From Cacajao melanocephalus (Eukaryota; Chordata; Mammalia; Primates; Pitheciidae), in contig CAUYLG010027024.1 in assembly GCA_963573385.1 (NCBI GenBank), positions 1 through 64,000 of the forward strand: DNA of 64,000 nt, read 5' to 3'. A program made the translations under genes and the position numbers. This document shows positions 1 through 12,338 of this stretch, in pieces. The notes beneath the pieces were generated by a model that searched no databases, was not told the origin of the DNA, and saw only the letters and a program-made list of their open reading frames with translations. The stretch's first letter is position 1. Each line of letters opens with the position of its first letter.

Positions 1-755
1 GAGTGAACTCCCATTCACAATTGCTGCAAAGAGAATAAAATACCCAGGAATACAACTTAAAAGGGATGTGAAGGACCTCTTCAAGGAGAACTACAAACCA
101 CTGCTCAAGAAAATAAGAGAGGACACAAACAAATGGAAAAATATTTCATCCTCACAGATAGGAAGAATCAATATTGTGAAAATGGCCAAACTGCCCAAAG
201 TAATTTATAGATTCAATGCTATGCCCATGATAATACTAGTGACATTCTTCACAGAATTAGGAAAAAAAAAACAAACTATTTTAAATTTCATATGGAATCA
301 AAAAAGATCCTGTATAGGCAAGACAATCCTAAGCAAAAGAACAAAGCTGGAGGCATGATGCTATCTGATTTCAAATTATACTACAAGCCTACAGTAACCA
401 AAACAGACTGGTACTGGTACTAAAACAGAAATATAGAGCAATGGAACAGAATAGAGATCTTAGAAATAACACCACACATCTACAACCATCTGATCTTTGA
501 CAAACTAGCCAAAAACAAGCAATTGGAAAAGGATCTCCTATTCAATAAATGGTAATGGGAAAACTGACTAGCCATATGCAGAAAACCTAAACTGGACTCC
601 TTCCTTACACCTTATACGAAAATTAACTCAAGATGAATTAAATACTTAAATGTAAAACCCAAAATCATAAAAGCCCTTGAAGAAAACATAGGCAATATCA
701 TTTAGGACACAGGCATGGACAGACTTTGTGACAAAACACACACACCCAGAGAATC
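1..755 (+). mobile_element. L1 fragment (ORF2 C-terminal half), cut by the window edge
   Basis: The first 755 bases read as the late part of LINE-1 ORF2 in the sense direction. Typical phrases include an internal [19 protein letters not shown] peptide, followed by the stretches about an added partner strand and the 'ggcaatatcatttaggac' region. Stops and small indels break the frame after about 96 codons, so it is dead. Similarity fades near 750, well before the L1 3'UTR, so it is also truncated at its 3' side. It belongs to a primate or late mammalian L1PB/L1MA-like age class; I cannot fix the subfamily. Confidence 0.9.
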
Positions 756-879
756 CAAGGTAGTTCTTGGCATTGATTCCTTCTAGTGTTTAAATCCAGT
801 TTACAAAGTATTGTCATTATGAGCTTTCTAAATCTCATTTTTTTTCCCTTAAAATTATCTCCACTCTCCTCCTCTTGCC

Positions 880-1310
880 TTCTGGACATTCTGATTCCTT
901 TGCAAGACATGGAAGCTTTTGTGATCTTACCTCTGCCTTTGTATTCATTCTCTCCTTCTGCTTTGCAACTGCTATTCTTTATGTCTGAAATTCCTTTTCT
1001 ATATTCATTTCATTCCATTTGTTTCCTGGCTGACTCTTCCTAACAAAACTCTAATGTCACTGACCCTAGTTGGGCTTCCATGAGTTATATACCTCATACA
1101 GTCTCCATGTTCCCTCAATGCTGTGTGTGTCTCTAAATCATGACTCTTACAAAAATTTATCTACCCGGTTTAGTTATCTGTTGATTCACTAGAATGTGAT
1201 TCCTTGTGGGCTGTATCTTTCTTCTCCCTGTTTCCAGGGCTTAGGCCAGTGCAAAGCAGAGGCTTAACACTGCTTTTGAATGAACTAATAAAATACATAA
1301 ATAGATTAAT
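880..1310 (+). mobile_element. L2 LINE 3' fragment
   Basis: Diverged L2 in sense orientation. The best-preserved part is the terminal segment from about 1190, which has an 'actagaatgtgattccttg' start and ends in a TTGAATGAACTAATAAA-like tail. The order of phrases matches the L2 3' end, but identity is low. Confidence 0.6.
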
Positions 1311-1334
1311 CTACACAGCACCCAGAAGGTATCA

Positions 1335-1510
1335 TTAGCAGCCTGTTTTACAGGCTTAGATAGACCTTGGTTTGTAACGCAGCTCACTGCCAACTTTTAG
1401 CTATATTAACTTGGACAACTTCCCTAATAGTACTCAACTTCCATTTATTTATCTGAAAAATTGGCATTAAAGATACTTCACTGGGCTTTATGAGGTTTTA
1501 GATAGAAAAA
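1335..1510 (+). mobile_element. MIR SINE
   Basis: The sequence follows MIR order: a central core around 'gcagctcactgccaactttt', then 'ttggacaacttccctaat', then a region resembling the 'cctcatctgtaaaatgg' segment. It is heavily diverged, as usual for this ancient tRNA-derived SINE. Confidence 0.65.
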
Positions 1511-2042
1511 TACATCAATAACCTTGAATTTTGTGGGCAAGCAAAATAATTACTAATAGCAATGAATAATTAACTAATAGTATTATTGTGAAGAATAATT
1601 AAGTATTATATTATTGTCACACAATGAAGAAGCCAAGATCACAACCCAGGTTGTCCAGCCACCACTACTTTGCAAGGCATCTTTCCCAAGATATTTAGTG
1701 ATACAATTGGTTGACTGAGAAAAAACAATTCTGTTCACTAAATTCTTTTCTGGATTAGTCTGGGGTAAAACCAGTAGGTTGGGTCCACTACAGTCAATTA
1801 GAATTAGAAAGAAGAATCCAGCCATCCACTAGTCACAACTATATTTCCAGTTTCAGAAAATATTCTAGTTATTTGGCAGCACTAAAATCAATCCAGACAT
1901 GTAATTCCTCAAAATGCCAAATGACACTGAGTGTGACCAGTGGGTTGGAAAACAAATGTAATAAGAGAAAGGAAAGGGAGCAAGTACTCTGAAGAATTTG
2001 ACAGGTTGGGGAAGAAGGAAAGTGGAAGGGAAACCCAAAGCT

Positions 2043-2049
<7 letters not shown>
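1511..2049. other. Unassigned intronic sequence
   Basis: AT-rich at the left, with TATTATTG runs near 1580-1615. I recognise no repeat family or exon here. Confidence 0.5.

Positions 2050-2072
<23 letters not shown>
2050..2072. repeat. Poly(T) run of 23
   Basis: An uninterrupted T run. No retroelement body is recognisable on either side, so it may be a mononucleotide expansion or the tail of a lost element on the minus strand. Confidence 0.9.
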
Positions 2073-2073
<1 letters not shown>

Positions 2074-2092
2074 TTTAAGATAGACTATATTA

Positions 2093-2258
2093 GAGCTGTG
2101 GTTTCCAAATGTCAGCCTGCTTCTGAGTCACCTGGAGAGGGTGGGGAAAACAAAGAATACTGGACTGTACCCCAGAGCTTCTGATGCAGGAGGTTTGCAG
2201 TGGGGGCAGATAATTTGCATGTTTAACAAGTTCCCAGGACCACACTGAGAACTAACAG
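2093..2258. mobile_element. MER5A-type hAT (Charlie) DNA transposon
   Basis: A 166-bp non-autonomous hAT relic. It has the MER5A layout of a GTGGTTTCCAAATGT start, a 'gagtcacctggagagg' segment, a 'ccccagagcttctgatgcag' centre, and an end whose complement resembles the start. It has no coding capacity. Confidence 0.75.
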
Positions 2259-2380
2259 ATCAGAGCATAGATGTACGAAGGTGGAACTTTTAGAAGAAAG
2301 AAGGTATAGTTCTTGGGCAAAATTTCAGTGATATGGAACAAAAGACATGAAGAGAAGTGATATTTAAAAAGAGAAGGATC

Positions 2381-2699
2381 AGCCAGGAGCAGTGGCTCAG
2401 GCCTGTAATCCCAGTGCTTTGGGAGGCCGAGGCGGGTGGATCACCTGAGGTCAGGAGTTCAAGATCAGCCTGGCCAACATGGTGAAACCCCAACTCTACT
2501 AAAAAAAAAAAAAATACAAATAGCCAGGGGTGGTGGCGTGCACCTATAATCCCGGCTACTCGGGATTGAACTCGGAGGCTAAGGCACTTGACACTTGAAA
2601 CTGGAAGGTGGAGGTTGTGGTGAGCAGAGATGACGCCACTGTACTACAGCCCGGGTGATAGAACAAAACTCTTGCCACAAAAAAAAAAAAAAAAAAAAA
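2381..2699 (+). mobile_element. Alu, full length, + strand
   Basis: Full dimeric Alu from the left-arm start (AGCCAGGAGCAGTGGCTCA) to a 20-base A tail. The middle A-rich linker is expanded to about 14 A. Target-site duplications resembling AGAGAAGGATCA lie at about 2370-2381 and 2707-2718. The right arm has a small insertion near 2560-2575 that breaks the usual GGGAGGCTGAGGC order. Confidence 0.95.
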
Positions 2700-2718
2700 G
2701 AGAGAGAGAGAAGGATCA

Positions 2719-3774
2719 TCTCTTCATGAGAGACTGGAGGAACAGACCAGGGAAACCAAGCTGACTGGGATTTTATCAGAAGGTGAAGAGTAAAATGTTT
2801 CCAACCACTGGAGAAAGCTGTAACTCCTTGAATAGAGAAAAGAACATTACTTCCTTCATGCTTCGGCTGGTTTTGAAAATGTTGCTGAGATCAAATTACT
2901 GTTTTACTTCAATTTTCTTTTAATTATGCATTTATTTAATAATTGACATATATGAAGCAACCTTAGAAATTGTGGTTCATTTGTAAATTATTATTCTTGT
3001 ACATTATGATCATGTTTATACCTCCAACAATATACACTCCCTACTCCCAAAGTGTTGGCCCTCATTTTTGGCAGCCTGGCTTACGAACAAAACAGGACAG
3101 AATTTTCTGGAATAAAATTCAGTTTTGCTTTTTTAAAAACAGAGTTGCCCATGCTCTTGTTATCTTGTTTACACTTTTCCATCTATGGCAGTGTTATGCA
3201 GATGGAATTAAGAAATTTTTAGGGCTTAAATTTTTTTTTTTTAATTCTGGAAGGGTTTGGAGACTTTGAGATCTTTTGAGCTGATTGGAAACCTAAAGAA
3301 AAAAAGAAAACAAAATGAAGAGGAAATAGAAAATCTAGACTTAGCTGTATTCTTTTCTCCTCTAGAAATCGTATTTTTCACGATCCTATATATAAATGTC
3401 TTCCATAAAGCAGACCAGACAAAATCTCCAGGATATCAAATCATTAGGCAGTTTCCAGAGACTTAAGACATGACTGTACCCTTTCAACTAAAACTGTGGC
3501 TCACACCACACATCAGGAAAATGATCCACAGCCTCCACTCCTGTTCCCTCCAAGCAGTGGTCATCATCCTGTGAGTGTAGCCTGTGAAGCCCATGCAGTT
3601 TACAGTTTTACACAGGGCTGTTTACTTTGACTTCAGGATTTGGTCTTACTTTTGTCTTCTGATAAAAGTGATACTTAACTTTAATGCAAATGTTAGGAAA
3701 ATTGGTCTTCAGTTTACTCCCTGAATTACATTTCATTTAGGCTCCTGCGAAAATATATTATATTAGAGGGTAGA
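2719..3774. other. Unassigned intronic sequence
   Basis: No repeat or exon recognised. A 99-codon open frame at 2970-3269 is phenylalanine-rich, from T-rich DNA, and shows no domain. Confidence 0.5.
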
Positions 3775-3930
3775 GACCTGTTACTTGCTAGCTATGTCTT
3801 GGGCTGGACACTTAACCTTCTCCAGACTTTGGTTTCCAATCCATAGAATCTGAGGGGTGAAATACACTGGACCCTTCAGCTCTTTCTGGGCCTCTCCCAC
3901 CCACCTCTATGATTCTAGACCGTACACAGT
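3775..3930 (+). mobile_element. MIR-family SINE
   Basis: The order 'cttgctagctatgtcttggg', 'cacttaaccttctccagac', 'tgagggg', 'cagctctttctgggcc', 'ctatgattctag' follows the MIR 3' portion. It is diverged, and the MIR subtype is not assignable by eye. Confidence 0.6.
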
Positions 3931-6684
3931 GAGTCATTTTACAACCCCCTTTCTTCTTTTTCTTTCTTTCTCACGTATAATATTTCATCTAATATATATG
4001 TCTTTAAATCTCCCAAGTTAGAGTCCTGATTTTTTTCTTATTATTTGAATTTAGCCCTTTGGAAACCATAATGGACTTACACTAGGAAAGTGACAATATT
4101 CAACCCAAGCATTATATCACAATCATTTTCCTGTCTTCTGAGATCAGTTCAGTTAACATTTTTCATATTTCCTTCACAAAGCACTTTATGTAAGTGTAAT
4201 GTTACAGTGAGTTTAATCTGGCTAACAGTGACATAGTTTAATGCTTCATAAAATCTCCAGTTTGCCAGCCAACTGAATGCTGCAAACTAACTGACAAGGT
4301 GATGAGTACCTCATTGTTCATGGTGATTTATGCAAAATGATTATAATTAATTTTTTTTCTCCCGGAATTGCCATGACTAGAATGCATATCAGTATATCCA
4401 GCCCTCAAGCCAACACCATTGCGAAGCTAATGCCACATTATCTGTTCACTGCTATGGAAATTATATGCAGATGATGTGTGACAATGACCCAAAGAGCAAT
4501 TGATAAAAATTTCTTACTCTGACATTCTCTTAGTCAGAATATTGCAATACACCTTATTCCCAGAGAAACTCTCATTCTGTGACATGATTCTAGTAACACA
4601 AGAAGATTCAAAATAACATTAATATTTCTATTTTGCTTTCTGAACACATTAAGAAAAAAAATAAATCTTGGTATTATCATGCAAGAGTCTCAAAAATTTA
4701 CTCCAGACAAATTAAAGGGAAAAAGTACATGACATAAATAGTGACTCCTTTAAATTGAATTATACCACAACATGACTAGGAAGATAAATTCTGCTTCTTC
4801 TTTTTCTGAAGTGCAGTGAAATGGTCGTAAGGAAAATGTTCTTTTTATGCTAGGGCACTAGAAGAGCTTCTTGTAGCTCATTATGTCATAGATGATATGC
4901 CAGACAATGGACCGAATACCTTTGGGATACAAATATCGCTTGAAGGTAAAAATATCTTCAAAAAGCGGTGTTAATGTGAGCAAAGATTGGAAGTCATAGA
5001 GTAAGGAGAAGATTTAAAATTTCGTTTCTTTTTAAATGTATTTCTCAAAATGATTAATCAAACATTTTATGATATATCAATTGATGTTAATAAATCTATA
5101 CATACAGATGTGTGTATTTATACTTAAAGATGTGTCTAGAGTTATTTATATGTAAACAATATATTAATATCAGTACAAATCACCATTTAGTTGTGCAGTA
5201 ACTGTTAGGTTTTCTCACACTTTCTCAGCAAAGTTCTGAAGATAGAGTATTACCCTATCTATACATTGGAGGTAATCAGTATTATAGGTGTAATATATGT
5301 AATTCTACATGTGATTTTCTTCACTATTTCCACATATCAGTTAGAAAGTGCTGATGACTAATAATATTATTTGCCTTGTAGATGTAGTGTGGAAAGAATT
5401 CAAAACATAATATTAGTGTTTTTCTGTAAGATGATTATTTGTATTTATGCCAGCAAAATAAAATACCCTGTATAGTTTTATAATACAAGATTTTCCTTTA
5501 GATTTTCTAGTTCTTAAAAAATTATTTATTTTGCTTAAAAGAGAAATTTCATATAAAATCTATGGAAAATGACATGTAATAATAAAAAAAAAACGCAGTA
5601 AATAAAAGGAAAAAAGAATTCAGGTGCCTGACAAGTTGTCAAGTATTCTGTTTTCTTCACAACTGCAGGGAACTCTGTACAAATGAGTTCACTTGAGGGT
5701 TTACAAGTAGTAGTAATTAATCATTTTGGAGTTGCTTGGATTTTTTTTAATTGGCAAAATAATATACCGCTTCCAGTAATTTTGTGATTTGATCCCCTAA
5801 AAAGGAAGTATGTATTAATACAATTTTAAAAAGGAATAATCTCTAAAATTACTATTCATATTTTTTCAATGTTTAAACTATTTCCCTAGCTCATATCACT
5901 CACATCAAATTTTTCTTCTTTATTCCCATGATGCAAACCCTACTGCATATTTCAGTTTGCTTTTGCTGTTATCCAGATTACCTAATTGCATATGACTTCC
6001 ATGGACTTCTTTGTTCTCTACTTCAAAATATCTTTGTACTTTGAACTACTTCCTCCTTTTTACTTTCCACTTTGAGGGACAACTGAAGAAAACCAAAAAC
6101 TTCCACTGTCAGCCTTAGCCTTTATTTCGTCCTGTATTTTGCATTTACAGAAGCTCAACCTGGTACATTCTCTCAGGGATAGGAGAGGGTAATTCACCCC
6201 ATAATTCTTGCTGACTACTTGGGGCTAGTCAATTTCATAGCTCTCCCTCTTCTAACAATATTATGTCCTTACTGTTACCTACCACAAAATATCATGTGTG
6301 TATGTGAAGTACCTTGTAAATAGAATCAGAATATCCTCCTTGACAGGCTTTGAACTTCTCATCTGGCTGCTGTTTTCTGGATTTTCTTCCACATTTCCTT
6401 CACCCACATCATGTTGTCCTTGATCTTGCCCCACCTTGCCCACACACATCTGCAAACCCCTAAATCCTTGCCTATGAGAGCCTGTTTTGAAGGTCACACC
6501 CTTCTGCACTCTCAGCATTTTCCTTGAGACATTTACCTCCACTCTAAGCATTAACTGAATGAAATAGGCCCTTTCCTGAATACTATTATACCATTTCCCT
6601 CAAACCCCTCCTTAGTGAAGGTTATTCATTTTCAAGGCCTTTTTCTCCTACCCCACCATCAGCCCTGCCTTGAGCCCATGCCAC
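3931..6684. other. Unassigned AT-rich intronic sequence
   Basis: About 2.7 kb with no Alu, LTR or clear L1. A small open minus-strand stretch at about 4870-5020 is treated as a finding. A minus-strand 90-codon frame at 6279-6551 has no recognisable domain. Confidence 0.5.
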
Positions 6685-6694
6685 AAGGATCCAG

Positions 6695-7032
<338 letters not shown>

Positions 7033-7035
7033 TAG

Positions 7036-7799
7036 TCTCCTTCAGGTCAACACTCTACTTTTTTGTTTCAACAACCAGAAATCTTTACTTACTCTCTTCT
7101 TGGGAGTCCGTTTATATGGCTACACCTCAAACTTTCTCATTTAGAAAAACAAAATAAAAGAAAAAGAAAAACACATAGACATCAACCACCAATGAAATCA
7201 ATGCTTCTGAATCTTTACATTCGAAGGTTGACCTGTGCTCTGTGGTCTCTGGGTCCCTGATCCTCCCAATCAGTTTTTCCTCCTGACCCAGCCTAACAAT
7301 ATGGTATATGGCTGAGATGATACATTCACTAGAACTCTAGATTGTCTCATCTTTCAGATCTTCTTTTGCACATGCTGTGTCAGTCCCTAAGCCTGGGAAA
7401 ATGCAGTCATCCATTCTATGCTTTATTCAGCTCTACTCCACGAATGCTAACCAATTCTGGGGACTGGGCAGAAACAGGAACTAATTCCATTACAAATTGA
7501 TGTCGGCCAGTCTCAGCTGGACCTGCAATCCTTGTCACCAGTCCTTTTCCATCCATAGCTAACTCTCTAGTATTGCTTTCATGCACTATTTAAACTTTAT
7601 TCTCAGTCCAAGATCAACAAATTACCTTTTTGAAATTTGAGAGGAAAAAAAAAGTCAAAACTTTCCCAAATACACGCTTTTAATTTATTTCTCATTTTAT
7701 TAGTTCTTTTCCTTTTCAACAAAGATACATAAGGAAGGAAAATAATATCCATATTCTATTTAGAATATGCTGGATACTAAGCAAATTGACTTTAGATTT
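7036..7799. other. Mostly unassigned; weak L2-like patch
   Basis: The stretch near 7360-7410 ('ttttgcacatgctgtgtcag' and following) resembles an internal L2 motif, but too weakly to call an element. Nothing else is recognisable. Confidence 0.4.
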
Positions 7800-7985
7800 C
7801 TAAAAATTCAATTCTTAATATGTAACGTTGCAATATAAGTATCATCCCAATTTGTATAAATGAGAAAACAGTCTAAGGAAGATTAAATAATTTGTCCCAG
7901 GTCACTGTCTTGGTAGGAGAATCCCTGGTCAATACCCTCTGTGCAAACATTCTCAGGACTCTGCCATCACTCACTTCTCTTTCCA
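7800..7985 (-). mobile_element. MIR SINE, minus strand
   Basis: The order 'tgtataaatgagaaaacag', 'gaagattaaataatttgtcc', 'caggtcactg' is the reverse-oriented MIR core. Both ends are eroded. Confidence 0.65.
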
Positions 7986-8889
7986 TTACCATCTAAAGCA
8001 GAAACCTCTTTGTAACCACGTTCCTGTTCTTTGATCACAAGTACTAAAATAATTACAAATTGTCAGCATTAGCTATAAAAACTGACTGCTACACAAAGAT
8101 TAAAACACAGTACTTTGAATATATCTAACCCTTGTCATATAAGATGTGCTTGGATTTACCAATATCATTGTAAAAGAGTTATAAGCCCCTTGAACTTGGG
8201 AAGCCGAGTCCTGAAGTACGACTATTTTCCATGTATCTGAGCAACCAAGCCCATTTGCCAGACCAAACTTGGCAAGACCCAAGAGTAAGTCAATGTGGCT
8301 TCATAAGAAGGAGATAGCCCATGGCAACAGGACATGGCTCTGTTCTCTGCAGACGGTCTTCTTGTGAACTCACAAAGGACTTTGGTTTTTTTGAAGAAAC
8401 TTAGATTATGGTAATGATTCCATCTTCCCTTCTCCATCACCATCAGCCTGGTATGTTATACGTGAAGTGGAAAGAAACTCTCACCTGGACTTTCTCTTCA
8501 TCCCTACATCTTCCCTTCAATTTTCTAGTAGGTCTTTGGAGGCCTGGAGGCAGTGATGAATGTCCCTCATACATGCTCTATGCTTAGTGAGCCTGCATTT
8601 CTGGTTAAGAGGTTTCTCACAAATAACCAGAAAATTAGTTCTTACATAGATGAACTTTTATATACAGTCACCTAGGGGATCAATAGAAGCTATTGAGTAC
8701 AACCATTTTATTCTAAAACCCATGTTGTATATGTTAAACTCTATTGTTTTCATGGGGAGAGACAATCAATTCACACCCTATTTTTTATGAATCTCTTCTA
8801 AAAGTTACTATCATGTATCTTCTCTCTACTGTCCTCTTAAAGGAAAAGAGTATTTGCTTGTTCATGTTTTCTCTCACTTTATTTATTGG
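7986..8889. other. Unassigned intronic sequence
   Basis: About 900 bases with no recognised repeat. The short open frames here have no domain and overlap one another in different frames. Confidence 0.5.
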
Positions 8890-9184
<295 letters not shown>

Positions 9185-9214
9185 TCTTTATGCATTGGTT
9201 ATTTTCCTTTTCCA

Positions 9215-9645
9215 AATTTTATTTCAGAATCAGAGGGGTACAATGTGCAGGTTTTTACAAACGTATTTAGTGTGATGCTAAGGTATGGGGTATGACTGAA
9301 CCTATCACCCGGGTAGTGAGCAGAGTATCCAATAGGCGGTTTTCAGCCCTTGCCCCAATCCCCCTCTCTCTGTTGTAGGAGTCCCCAGTGTCTATTTTTC
9401 CAATATTTATGTCCCCAACGTTTAGCTCCCACTTATAAGTAGAAACATATAGTAGTTGGTTTTCTGTTTCTAGGTTAGTTCACTTAGCATAATGGCCTCT
9501 AGCTGCATCCATGTTGCTGCAAAGGGCAAAATTATGCTCTTTTTTTATGGCTACCTAGTATTCCATGGTGTTTGTAGAACACATTTTCTTTATCCAGTCT
9601 ACCATTGATGGGCACCTGAGTCGATTCTCCATTGTCCCTGCATTG
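9215..9645 (-). mobile_element. L1 3' end, minus strand (old, L1M-like)
   Basis: Reverse-oriented L1 3' region. It contains 'gggtacaatgtgcaggtttt', then 'ctcccacttataagtagaaa', 'tagcataatggcctctagct', 'tattccatggtg', and 'ttatccagtctaccattgat'. It stops inside the terminal part of ORF2, so it is 5'-truncated. Divergence suggests a mammalian-wide rather than recent subfamily. Confidence 0.85.
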
Positions 9646-9916
9646 GTTAACGAGTCTACACCTCACTCAGTGCCTCTGGCAGGAACCTGAGAGCCCCTCT
9701 ATCTTTATGCCCCCAACTCATGCCTTACTACTTTGTGTTCATAGACTTCAGATATTCCTGAGCTGAAGCACTCTCTCTCCATCTCCACTGCCACTGTTTC
9801 AGACCTACCTGAACTCCTGCAGCAGCTTAATCACACTCTGTGTGTTCATTCTTTCTCCCCAGTTTCACCAGCACTGACATTCTAAAAGCAATCCTCCTTA
9901 TATGCTAGCCCTAAAG

Positions 9917-10082
9917 CTTTGCTTTTCAAAGTGATTTCCACCTGAGCATTCATTAGAATGGAAATGTTTAGGCTCCACTCATTCTGATTAAGTCAGAAAT
10001 TCTGAGATTGGGGCCCAGCAATCTGTAGTTTAACAAGTCTGCCTGGTGATAGCAATATGCATCACAGTTTAAGACTCACTGG
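9917..10082. mobile_element. MER5A-type hAT DNA transposon
   Basis: A second MER5A relic, better preserved than the one at 2093-2258. The central 'attggggcccagcaatctg' and 'gtttaacaagtctgcctgg' segments are diagnostic. The ends 'tttcaaagtg' and 'gtttaagactcactgg' are the decayed inverted termini. Confidence 0.82.
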
Positions 10083-10424
10083 CCAGTCTGAAAAGATCAA
10101 CTGCCTTCTTCACCTGAACCAAACCTGCATTCCTATTCTTAGCACTGCTATTCCCTCCTTTACTTTCCTCTGCTTCTGCCACGCCAAATGGCCCACTATG
10201 TTCAAATCCTCCAGGTTCTCGGTTCTCTCCATATTTTACACGGACAGTTTTTTAGTGGTGAAACATCTTTTCTACTTTCTGTTTGTCTCAGTTTATGTGT
10301 CAATAATTCTGTGAAAGTTTTCCAGTCTCTTGTGTGTACTTTGTACATAGCTCTCTCGGCACTTTCTGCTCCAATGAGAACAGGGGTCAGCACTTTGCTC
10401 TTCCCTCTATAAAGGGTCCAAATG
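10083..10424. other. Unassigned intronic sequence
   Basis: Pyrimidine-rich segment with overlapping short open frames in three frames, none with a known domain. It may be an eroded L2, but I cannot support that. Confidence 0.4.
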
Positions 10425-10625
10425 GAGAAAGACAGTATAATGGTTAAAGGAAGGGGCTTTGGAGCTACAGTGCAGACCTGAACGGTAGCTATGTCTCTCC
10501 TGAACTGTGTTTCTTGGCTTCTGTAAGCCTCAGCTTCCTCACCTTTAAAATGAGGGCAACAATAAATGCCTCAAATGTTAATTGCAAAGTAAATGAGAAT
10601 TTATATGAGGCACAGAACAGAAAAG
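10425..10625 (+). mobile_element. MIR SINE, + strand
   Basis: Good MIR order: 'agtataatggttaaaggaag', 'ggctttggagctacagtgca', 'ctcagcttcctcacctttaa', 'aatgagggcaacaataa'. This is one of the clearest MIRs in the window. Confidence 0.8.
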
Positions 10626-10898
10626 GTCTTCTATGCCTTTAAAAATATTGTATTATGTAATACTTAATACAAAAGAATCTATGTATTATTAATAATTAGA
10701 CTATATGGCATACCAGTTAAACAAATGCTCTAGAGTCTATGACCCAACAAGAGAATTTGAGTATGAGCATGAGCACTAAGATGGATGCTCCCAGTGTCTC
10801 CTTCCCTTCTCATCTTCTTCACCTTCACCCAGAATAACTATTCTGAAATGTAATATTTTCCTTCTTTTCCCTTTCAAAATGCAGTTTTAACATATCCA

Positions 10899-11285
10899 TT
10901 CATAAGTCTGTTCTCACACTGCTAATAAAGACATACCTGAGACTGGGTAATTTATAAAGGAAAGAGGTTTAATGGACTCACAGTTCCACATGGTTTGTGA
11001 GTTCTCACAATCATGGCAGAAGGCAGAAGAGAAGCAAAGTCATGTCTTAAATGGTGGCAGGCAAAAAAAAAAAAAAAAAAAAAAACAAAGAACTTGTGCG
11101 GGGAAACTGCCCCTTATAAAGCCATCAGATCTCATGAGACTTATTCAATGTCATGAAAACAGCATAGGAAGAACCTGTCCCCATGAGTCAATTACCTCCC
11201 ACCGGGTCCCTCCCTCAACACAGGGGAATTATGGGAGCCACAGTTCAAGATGAGATTTGGTTGGGGACACAGCCAAACCATATCA
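10899..11285 (-). mobile_element. MaLR LTR (MST/THE1 type), minus strand, solo
   Basis: Solo LTR of the ERVL-MaLR group. It reads on the minus strand from TGATATGGTTTGGCTGTGTC (near 11285) to 'agtgtgagaacagactta' (near 10900). The middle carries a run of about 22 A at 11069-11090, unusual for this LTR, next to 'gcaggcaaa'. There is no internal retroviral sequence, which is typical after LTR-LTR recombination. Confidence 0.9.
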
Positions 11286-11299
11286 ATGCATAGGTACTA

Positions 11300-12200
11300 A
11301 AACATATTGTTTTGTTTTATACTCATTTGAGGTTTATAAAAATGTTGTCCTACTGTTTCTCGTATTCTGAGGTTTGGTTTTTTAAAGCTGTTGCTCAACA
11401 TTAGGTTTCTAAGATTCATCTCTGTTTCTGCATGGAGTTGTGGTCAATTCGACATTAACACTGAGTAATATTCTATAATTTGATTATTCTACAATTTATT
11501 ATTCTACTGTTGATAGTATAATATTATAAATATTTTCGCATTTTTGCTGGTTTTCAGGATTATTAAGGAGAATGTTTATAAACATATTCATGCAAGTTTT
11601 CTGTGCCTTCATGCAAACATTTCTCTAGTATACCTTAAAAAAGTGGAGTTGCTGGTTTGTAGATTATGTACATTTTCAACTTTATTTGATAATGTTAAAT
11701 AATTATGTAAAGATGTTATGACTATTTATGAACATATTGATTGTACCAATTGGTCTAATGAAATAATTTGCTTTTGATCTTTTTATCAACATTTATTTAA
11801 TGTTCTTATTTATATTACTTCCTTCTATTTTCCTAGAATTTTTTTGCTGTCCTTTTAAGATTAATATTTGTATAATTAATTTTTAAGGTTCCTTTTATAA
11901 GTATTTTAGGTGATAACATTCCCTTCCTGAACCATTTTAGATGCCTTCCTGTTTACAGGGTATTTTATCCAATACTTTAGCCCATTTAAGTGGCTTTTTC
12001 CTTGCCTATATGTTAGGTACTATTATTTTATATAGACAGTCTTTACCTGGTTGGCCTTCAACATTTTCCCAATAGTACCAATGTTTTAGCTTTGATTGGT
12101 AATAGACAAATCACTTGGTTCCAAGCCTTTTACATTTCCATTGTAATTTGTCTTGAGAATTTAGAAGCATTGAATTTTCCAAACATGTTCTTTCTTTAAA
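11300..12200 (-). mobile_element. Old L1 3' fragment, minus strand
   Basis: Weakly preserved reverse-oriented L1 sequence. The segment 11430-11700 keeps the order 'gagtaatattctataatttg', 'ttctactgttgatagtata', 'gtggagttgctggtttgtag'. The left and right limits are approximate, and the part after 11770 is only L1-like in composition. Confidence 0.5.
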
Positions 12201-12242
12201 ATTTTTGGTTTGGTTTTGAACATTTAATTAAGGAAAATTGTG

Positions 12243-12338
12243 ACCCCTTCCTTTCTTTCCTCCCATCCCCATCCCCATCCCCTTCTTTCTTCTTTCCACT
12301 CCTCCCTTTTCCCTCTTCCCTCCTTCATTTCTTCCTCA
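12243..12338. repeat. Pyrimidine-rich tract with CCCCAT repeats
   Basis: A 96-base stretch that is almost all C and T on the + strand, including three CCCCAT units near 12265-12282. Such tracts can adopt triplex structure. Confidence 0.85.

Noticed and set aside
10057..10412. Overlapping frames of 63-85 codons on both strands
   Set aside because: Mutually overlapping, no domain, probably a decayed ancient repeat.
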